Assembly (NCBI RefSeq): GCF_031458075.1
Contig: NZ_JAVDXT010000007.1
Span: 122,452-186,451, forward strand
Source of the DNA: Rhodoferax_B ferrireducens_A
GTDB lineage: Bacteria; Pseudomonadota; Gammaproteobacteria; Burkholderiales; Burkholderiaceae_C
Direction: 5' to 3'
DNA: 64,000 nucleotides
This document shows positions 59,135 through 64,000 of this stretch, piece after piece. The notes beneath the pieces are model-generated. The model had not been told where the DNA came from, searched no databases, and worked only from the letters and a program-made list of their open reading frames with translations. Position numbers and translations under genes: made by a program. Positions within the stretch are counted from its first letter, which is position 1; each line of letters begins with the position of its first letter.

Positions 59135-59602
59135 TCAGGCGGGTTGCGCTGACTGCCAGGTGCAGATCAGGCCGTGCAAGGCCTCGGCATCTGCCGCTGT
59201 CTTGATTTTTTCGCGCAAGGGCGCGTCGCTGAGCAACTCGGCGATTTCGGACAGTATTTCCAGGTGCTTCTGGGTCGCAGCCTCGGGCACCAGCAAAAAG
59301 ATCAGCAAACCCACAGGTTGCTCGTCCGGCGCATCAAAGCCGATGGGCTGGGCCAATTGCACCACGGCCGCCATAGGCGCCTTCAGGCCTTTGATGCGGC
59401 CATGCGGAATCGCCACCCCATGGCCCAGCCCGGTCGAGCCCAGGCGTTCGCGGGCGAACAGGCTGTCGGTGATCAGGGCCCGGCTCAGGCCGTGCAGATT
59501 CTCAAACAGCAAGCCGGCTTCTTCAAAAGCACGCTTTTTGCTGGACGCATCGACGCTCACGAGCACTTGAGCGGAGGGCAGGATGGAGGCGAGTCGGTTC
59601 AT
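59135..59602 (-). CDS. ptsN: PTS-Ntr EIIA component
   Basis: 155 aa nitrogen-PTS IIA protein. Active-site His67 in GHGVAIPHGRIKGL, with GLLIFLLVPEAATQKHLEILSE after it. It receives phosphate from NPr and regulates potassium transport and sigma-54-related functions. Start ATG 59602 (MNRLASILPS) fits the family; the frame upstream overlaps the hpf terminator. hprK follows after 28 bp. Confidence 0.95.
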   Translation of the reverse strand: MNRLASILPSAQVLVSVDASSKKRAFEEAGLLFENLHGLSRALITDSLFARERLGSTGLGHGVAIPHGRIKGLKAPMAAVVQLAQPIGFDAPDEQPVGLLIFLLVPEAATQKHLEILSEIAELLSDAPLREKIKTAADAEALHGLICTWQSAQPA

Positions 59603-59651
59603 GGTGAGTGGCGAATTATGCACGTGCGGAAATGTAAGCGGCAGTCCCAAC

Positions 59652-59684
59652 AAAAAAGCCGCCTCATACATCGGCGGCTTTTGC
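59652..59684 (-). terminator. hpf terminator
   Basis: Hairpin GCCGCC / GGCGGC with flanking A/T pairs, followed by six T on the minus strand. It lies between hpf and ptsN, so ptsN-hprK need read-through or their own promoter. Confidence 0.82.
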
Positions 59685-59707
59685 TCGGGGCGCGGAACGC
59701 CCGGGGT

Positions 59708-60037
59708 TTACATCAGGCGCTTCGGTGCCGCGTGGTGGTGGTCTTGCACACGGTCTTTGTGGCGCACTACCTGGCGGTCCAGCTTGTCAACCAGATCGTC
59801 TACTGCCGCGTATAAATCAGCGTGGGAGCTTTCGGCGAACATGTCGCTACCTTTGACATGGATGTTGCATTCGGCACGTTGGCGGCCTTGCTTTTCCTTT
59901 TGCTTTTCAATCGTCAGTAACACTTTGACGTCTACCAGCTGGTCGAAATGCCGGGTTATTCGGTCCAGCTTGGTTGTCACATAGGTACGCAGAGCGGGAG
60001 TTACATCCAGGTGGTGTCCGCTGATCGTCAAGTTCAT
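59708..60037 (-). CDS. hpf: Ribosome hibernation-promoting factor (short HPF/YfiA type)
   Basis: 109 aa: MNLTISGHHLDVTPALRTYV, then KLDRITRHFDQLVDVKVLLTIEK and FAESSHADLYAAVDDLVDKLDRQV, the complete S30AE domain without the long C-terminal dimerisation domain. Binds the 30S decoding region in slow growth and inactivates ribosomes. Excellent AGGAGG 7 nt upstream of ATG 60037. Upstream of ptsN-hprK but separated by a terminator. Confidence 0.94.
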   Translation of the reverse strand: MNLTISGHHLDVTPALRTYVTTKLDRITRHFDQLVDVKVLLTIEKQKEKQGRQRAECNIHVKGSDMFAESSHADLYAAVDDLVDKLDRQVVRHKDRVQDHHHAAPKRLM

Positions 60038-60334
60038 GTATAGCCTCCTAATGCTGTACTTTCACCGTTGAAAGTCAATTCACTATGCGCCCGTTGGGAT
60101 GGGAAAGCAACCCTCAACCCTGCATTTGTTACGCTTTAAGCGGAGGTAAACCTCGCCGCTGGCAAAACTTTTCAACATGTTGCAGTGCCATAATCCCGAC
60201 CTCGTCCACTCCGGAGAAACCCCATGGAAAGCGCGCCCAGTCGCTAGCTTTCACCTCCCTGCGCAGCACGGGGGTTGAAAGCCAGCCCATCCACCCCAGC
60301 CCCGTTCGTTGCCCTCATTCTCAGGGAGTGCCCC
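60038..60334. promoter_or_regulatory. Intergenic region between hpf and corA
   Basis: 297 bp without a credible gene. It must carry the hpf promoter (minus) and corA promoter (plus). CATAAT at 60189-60194 could be a -10 for corA but lacks a good -35. I looked for a sigma-54 GG-N10-GC site and found none convincing. Confidence 0.4.
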
Positions 60335-61324
60335 ATGCTCAACATTTTTTCGCTCGCCAACGGCCGGCTCTTCCAGGAAGAGATCGAGTCGCTGGAAGAG
60401 CTGTCCAAGTTCCAACCGATCTGGGTGGACCTGGAATCACCCACGCTGGAAGAAAAGCGCTGGATCAAACAGTACTACGGCCTGTCCATCCCGGAAGACG
60501 CGATGGACGAGGACATCGAGGAATCCGCCCGCTTCTACCAGGAAGACAATGGCGAGCTGCATATCCGCAGCGACTTCTTGGTGGCCGACGAGTCCGACCC
60601 GCGCACCGTGCGCGTGGCCTTCATCCTGAACCAGCACAATGCCGAGCTGAAAAGCAAGGGCGTGCTGTTTTCCATCCATGACGAAGACGTGCCGGTGTTC
60701 CGCCTGCTGCGCATGCGCGCGCGCCGGGCCCCAGGCCTGATCGAAGACGCCAAGGAAGTTTTACTGAAACTCTTCGACGCCGACGCAGAATACTCGGCCG
60801 ACACGCTGGAAGACATCTACGTGGACCTGGAAAAGGTCAGCCGCCGGGTGCTGGCCGGCAATATGACCGACGCGCTGGCCGGCGAGGTGCTGGCCTCGAT
60901 TGCCCGCCACGAGGATTTGAACGGCCGCATCCGCCGCAACATGATGGACACGCGCCGCGCCTTGAGCTTCATGATGCGCAGCAAGATGCTGAACGCCGAG
61001 CAGTTCGAAGAAGCCCGGCAGATCCACCGCGACATCGATTCGCTGGACTCGCACACGGCCTTTTTGTTCGACAAGATCAACTTCTTGATGGACGCCACCG
61101 TCGGTTTCATCAACATCAACCAGAACAAGATCATCAAGATCTTCTCGGTGGCCAGCGTGGCCCTGCTGCCGCCGACTTTGGTGGCCAGCATCTACGGCAT
61201 GAACATGAAGTTCCCCGAGCTGGAATTCTTGGGTAGCTGGTCCTACCCCTACGTGGTCGCCATGATGACCGCCAGTGCGCTGGTGCCGATGTGGTACTTC
61301 TATAAACGGGGTTGGCTGACCTAG
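60335..61324 (+). CDS. corA: CorA-family magnesium/cobalt transporter
   Basis: 329 aa. Acidic N-terminal cytoplasmic domain, long helix (about 170-270), and two C-terminal membrane helices separated by the signature GMN: VALLPPTLVASIYGMNMKF near 290-308. Pentameric Mg2+ channel. Start ATG 60335 with GGGAG upstream. Its stop (61322-61324) and the mtnN stop share the tetranucleotide CTAG, so the two convergent genes overlap by 4 bp. Confidence 0.94.
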   Translation: MLNIFSLANGRLFQEEIESLEELSKFQPIWVDLESPTLEEKRWIKQYYGLSIPEDAMDEDIEESARFYQEDNGELHIRSDFLVADESDPRTVRVAFILNQHNAELKSKGVLFSIHDEDVPVFRLLRMRARRAPGLIEDAKEVLLKLFDADAEYSADTLEDIYVDLEKVSRRVLAGNMTDALAGEVLASIARHEDLNGRIRRNMMDTRRALSFMMRSKMLNAEQFEEARQIHRDIDSLDSHTAFLFDKINFLMDATVGFININQNKIIKIFSVASVALLPPTLVASIYGMNMKFPELEFLGSWSYPYVVAMMTASALVPMWYFYKRGWLT

Positions 61325-62067
61325 CCCAAGCGCTGCACAAACTCCGTAAGAATGGCCTGCGCATAGCGGCTGGCCACGGTGCTGACGAACGTGGGGAAAT
61401 CGACGTGCGCGGTGTCGTCGGCCCGGTCGGAAATCGTGCGCACCACGGCGAAGGGGATGCCGTAGTCGTGGCAGACCTGGGCCACGGCGGCTCCCTCCAT
61501 CTCCACCGCCAGCGCGTCAAAGCCGCCCGCCCGCAAAGCGGCTTGCAAGCGCTGCGCCTCGGTCGCGGCAGAGACGAAACGGTCGCCACTGGCGACCAAG
61601 CCGCAGTGCACTTGCGGCGCCCGTTGATGTAAAGAAAACAGGCCGCCAGCGCTGGATACACCTGCGCGAGCAGCTTCCAAAAGCATAGCAGTCAACGCAG
61701 AATCACAGTCGAAACGGGCTCGGCCATACAGCGGTACTTCGAAGGTTGGGAACAGCGGTGCGGCATCCATGTCGTGCTGCACGAAGCCGCTGGCCACCAC
61801 CACGTCACCCACCTGCACGCCCTCGCCCACACCACCGGCCACGCCGGTAAAAACGATACGCTGCACGCCGAATTTCTCAATCAGCGCAGTCGCCGTGGTC
61901 GCTGCAGCCACCTTGCCGATGCGCGACAAGGCCAACACTACCGTCTGCCCGTGCCAGATGCCCATGCCGAACTCGCGCCCCGCATGCAGCACGCGCCGGG
62001 GCTGCTGCAATTGCTCGAATATCCCCTGCTGCTCTTCGGCCAGGGCGCTGAGGATGGCGAGGCTCAT
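61321..62067 (-). CDS. mtnN: 5'-methylthioadenosine/S-adenosylhomocysteine nucleosidase
   Basis: 248 aa, against about 232 in E. coli. Hydrolyses MTA and SAH in methionine salvage. Motifs: MSLAILSALAEEQQGI, RIGKVAAATTATALI, GVAGGVGEGVQVGDVVVA, GLVASGDRFV, VEMEGAAVAQVCHDYGIPF with the purine-site Glu, and TISDRADD with the catalytic Asp. Residues 127-146 (AMLLEAARAGVSSAGGLFSL) are encoded by an excellent family 1 repeat, which accounts for the extra length. ATG overlaps the fadD stop (ATGA). Confidence 0.93.
   Translation of the reverse strand: MSLAILSALAEEQQGIFEQLQQPRRVLHAGREFGMGIWHGQTVVLALSRIGKVAAATTATALIEKFGVQRIVFTGVAGGVGEGVQVGDVVVASGFVQHDMDAAPLFPTFEVPLYGRARFDCDSALTAMLLEAARAGVSSAGGLFSLHQRAPQVHCGLVASGDRFVSAATEAQRLQAALRAGGFDALAVEMEGAAVAQVCHDYGIPFAVVRTISDRADDTAHVDFPTFVSTVASRYAQAILTEFVQRLG
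61630..61689 (-). repeat. Palindromic repeat family 1 inside mtnN (copy 19)
   Basis: Minus-strand head GCTATGCTTTTGGAAGC, core GCTCGCGCAGGTGTATCCAGCGC (partly broken palindrome), tail GGCGGCCTGTTTTCTTTA, identical in its last ten bases to the best intergenic copy at 35429. In frame, replacing a surface helix. Confidence 0.8.
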
Positions 62068-63740
62068 GCCTTGGTGCGCAGCTCTCGGCGCAGTATCTTG
62101 CCGACCGGCGTCTTGGGCAGCTCGGTGCGGAACTCGATGACCCGCGGTTGCTTGTAGCCGGTGAGCTTGGCCTTGCAGTACTCGCGCACCTGGGCTTCGG
62201 TCAGGGCCGGGTTCTTCTTGACAATCACCAGCTTCACCGCCTCGCCGGTCTTCTCGTCGGGCACGCCTACGCACGCGCATTCCAGCACACCGTCCATGGC
62301 TGCCACCACGTCCTCCACCTCGTTCGGGTAGACGTTGAAGCCGCTGACCAGCACCATGTCCTTCTTGCGGTCGACGATCTTGAAATAACCGCGCGCATCC
62401 ATGGTGCCGATATCGCCGGTCTTGAAGTAGCCGTCGGCCGTCATAGACTGGGCGGTTTCGTCGGGGCGCTGCCAGTAGCCGGCCATCACCTGCGGCCCGC
62501 GGATGGCGATCTCGCCCGGCTGGCCCATGGGCACCTCGGCGCCCGCGTCGTCCAGCAGCTTGAAATAGGTGCTGGGCAGCGGCACGCCGATGGAGGCGGT
62601 GTAGGACTTGTCGGTAGGCGGGTTGCAGCTGGCGGTGGGCGAGGTTTCACTCAGGCCATAGCCTTCGGTGATGGGGCAGCCGGTCTTCTCCAGCCAGAGC
62701 TTGGCCACCGCCGCCTGTACCGCCATGCCACCGCCTATCGACACCTTCAGATGGCTCCAGTCGACGGTGTTGAAGTCGGGGTGGTTCGCCAGGCCATTGA
62801 ACAGCGTGTTGACCGCCGGCAGACTGTGGATGCGGTGCTGCGACAACTCCTTCAGCACCGCCTTCATGTCGCGCGGATTCGGGATCAGCACCAGCTTGCC
62901 GCCGGTGCGCATGGACAGCATCATGCCCACGGTGAACGCGAAGATGTGGTACAGCGGCAGCGCGCACACGCTGGTCGGTTGCTCGTCGGCAGGCACGGCG
63001 TCCATCACCGGCTGGTTCCAGGCCTCGGACTGCAGCACATTGGCAATCACATTGCGGTGCAGCAGCACCGCGCCCTTGGACACGCCGGTGGTGCCACCGG
63101 TGTACTGCAGCACCGCCACGTCGTCGGGCTGCACTGGCACCGGCGTGAACGTGGTCCGGCTGCCCTGGGCCAGCGCCGTGTTGAAGCGCACCGCGCTGGG
63201 CAAGGCATAGGGCGGCACCAGCTTCTTGACCTTGCGCACCACGTAGTTGACCAACGCACCCTTGAGCAGGCCAAGCTGGTCGCCCATGGCGCACAACACG
63301 ATGTGTTTGACTGGCGTGCTACCCAGGCACTGTTGCAGCGTGGCGGCAAAGTTCTCCAGGATCACGATGGCTTTGGCGCCCGAGTCCTTGAGCTGGTGCT
63401 CAAGTTCGCGCGGGGTGTACAGCGGGTTCACGTTGACCAGCACCAGGCCGGCCCGCATCAGCGCCGCCACGGCAATCGGGTACTGCGGCACATTGGGCAT
63501 CATCACCGCCACGCGGTCGCCCTTGGCCAGGCCCAGGCCCTGCAGATAGGCGGCGAACTTGCGGCTCAGACTATCGGTTTCACCATAGCTGAGGTCCCTG
63601 CCCATAAAGCTATAGGCGGGTCGGTCGGCGTACTTCTGGAAGCTCTCTTCCAGCAAGGCCTGCAGCGACTGGTAACGCGTTGGGTCGATGTCGGCGGGCA
63701 CGCCCGGGGGGTAGCTATTGAGCCAGATGCGCTCGGTCAT
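62064..63740 (-). CDS. fadD: Long-chain fatty acid--CoA ligase
   Basis: 558 aa adenylate-forming ligase activating long-chain fatty acids. AMP-binding motif LQYTGGTTGVSKGAVL near 213-228, GYGLSETSPTASCNP, YFKTGDIGTMDARGYFKIVDR with conserved Asp, and catalytic Lys in LPKTPVGKILRRELR. Starts ATG 63740 with GGAG 9 nt upstream. mtnN overlaps its end by 4 bp. A family 2 repeat lies upstream, after the pntB end. Confidence 0.93.
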   Translation of the reverse strand: MTERIWLNSYPPGVPADIDPTRYQSLQALLEESFQKYADRPAYSFMGRDLSYGETDSLSRKFAAYLQGLGLAKGDRVAVMMPNVPQYPIAVAALMRAGLVLVNVNPLYTPRELEHQLKDSGAKAIVILENFAATLQQCLGSTPVKHIVLCAMGDQLGLLKGALVNYVVRKVKKLVPPYALPSAVRFNTALAQGSRTTFTPVPVQPDDVAVLQYTGGTTGVSKGAVLLHRNVIANVLQSEAWNQPVMDAVPADEQPTSVCALPLYHIFAFTVGMMLSMRTGGKLVLIPNPRDMKAVLKELSQHRIHSLPAVNTLFNGLANHPDFNTVDWSHLKVSIGGGMAVQAAVAKLWLEKTGCPITEGYGLSETSPTASCNPPTDKSYTASIGVPLPSTYFKLLDDAGAEVPMGQPGEIAIRGPQVMAGYWQRPDETAQSMTADGYFKTGDIGTMDARGYFKIVDRKKDMVLVSGFNVYPNEVEDVVAAMDGVLECACVGVPDEKTGEAVKLVIVKKNPALTEAQVREYCKAKLTGYKQPRVIEFRTELPKTPVGKILRRELRTKA

Positions 63741-63789
63741 AAGGAAATCTCCAAAAATCTAAAACGGCATAACCATCTGCTCCCAGAGA

Positions 63790-63877
63790 TGCCGTGGAAC
63801 CGGCTTTGCCGGGCCACTGGCATCGCCCCCTGCAAGGGGGTTGGCGAAAACACGCAGTGTGCAGCCTGGGGGTGAGC
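63790..63877 (-). repeat. Repeat family 2, copy D
   Basis: Read with pntB it begins 5 nt after the stop: GCTCACCCCCAGGCTGCACA, then CCCCCTTGCAGGGGG hairpin, CCAGTGGCCCGGCAAAGCCGG. It lies in the fadD leader. Confidence 0.9.
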
Positions 63878-63882
63878 GTTAG

Positions 63883-64000
63883 CTATTCGATGGCCTTACC
63901 CATGTCTTCAACCACCTTCTTGGCATCGCCAAACACCATCATGGTCTTGTCCATGTAGAACAGCTCGTTGTCCAGCCCCGCATAGCCAGCGGCCATGGAG
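63883..64000 (-). CDS. pntB: NAD(P) transhydrogenase subunit beta, C-terminal end (partial)
   Basis: The last 38 codons are present, the rest lies beyond the window edge. The readable residues include MAAGYAGLDNELFYMDK and TMMVFGDAKKVVEDM, the NADP-binding C-terminus of PntB, the membrane transhydrogenase subunit that makes NADPH at the expense of the proton gradient. Stop TAG at 63885-63883. A family 2 repeat follows the stop. Confidence 0.85.
   Translation of the reverse strand, partial: SMAAGYAGLDNELFYMDKTMMVFGDAKKVVEDMGKAIE

Noticed and set aside
60038..60334. Sigma-54 promoter ahead of hpf
   Set aside because: TGGCAAAACTTTTCA has the -24 half but no GC at the right distance for -12.
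430..61689. Family 1 repeats as ordinary Rho-independent terminators
   Set aside because: The T-rich part is about ten nt beyond the core hairpin and weak, and many copies are within genes, so simple termination does not explain them.
1..64000. CRISPR arrays, prophage, insertion sequences, tRNA or rRNA genes
   Set aside because: No regularly spaced identical repeats, no transposase or phage proteins, and no cloverleaf or rRNA sequences were recognised.

Overview
The window is 64 kb of a high-GC betaproteobacterial chromosome. Gene content, protein resemblances and the repeat types point to the Burkholderiales, most likely Comamonadaceae near Rhodoferax; this is inferred by eye, not by a search. 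Almost everything is chromosomal core or near-core. I see no phage, insertion sequence, CRISPR array, rRNA or tRNA.

Layout. 1-2.8 kb: a small unknown gene behind two perfect palindromes, an M14 carboxypeptidase, pgpA and pncC. 2.8-7.7 kb: a four-gene minus-strand operon matching phcB-phcS-phcR-phcQ of Ralstonia, the 3-hydroxy fatty acid methyl ester quorum-sensing system. 8-11.6 kb: NTF2-like protein, UPF0149/SEC-C protein, FMN glutamate-synthase-like protein and a PIN protein. 11.5-19.5 kb: RlmL-like methyltransferase, rpoN, lptB, lptA, a DsbA-family oxidoreductase, a SPOR protein, argS and psiF. 19.5-27.7 kb: LysR regulator, SMP-30 lactonase, a catabolic set (Bug-type binding protein, CoA-transferase, HMG-CoA lyase) with a divergent IclR regulator, and glcB. 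28-32.7 kb: an FbpABC-type ferric iron ABC transporter and an unknown membrane protein. 33-37.7 kb: CWC protein, MFS efflux pump, YafJ-type amidotransferase, gshB and benE. 37.7-44.7 kb: aldehyde dehydrogenase, then nadC-nadA-pabBC facing nadB. 44.8-57.5 kb: kup, gshA, a solute-binding protein, proA, holA-lptE-leuS, exbD-exbB, dapB and bamE. 57.5-64 kb: fur, hprK, ptsN, hpf, corA, mtnN, a fadD-type ligase and the C-terminus of pntB.

Shared themes: outer-membrane building (lptA, lptB, lptE, bamE), nitrogen/PTS control (rpoN, hpf, ptsN, hprK), iron (fur, fbpABC), NAD synthesis (nadA, nadB, nadC) and glutathione synthesis (gshA, gshB).

The most unusual feature is a family of about 19 copies of a 50-60 bp imperfect palindrome. 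Intergenic copies sit head-first just after stop codons. Eight more lie wholly inside genes (rpoN, a Bug protein signal peptide, benE, proA twice, leuS, exbB, mtnN), and a ninth coding case forms the tail of the PIN protein. All are read through in frame, and each orientation always uses the same reading frame. This recalls the protein-invading palindromic elements of Rickettsia. A second family, four copies of about 90 bp, always begins 0-7 nt after a stop codon in one orientation relative to the gene.
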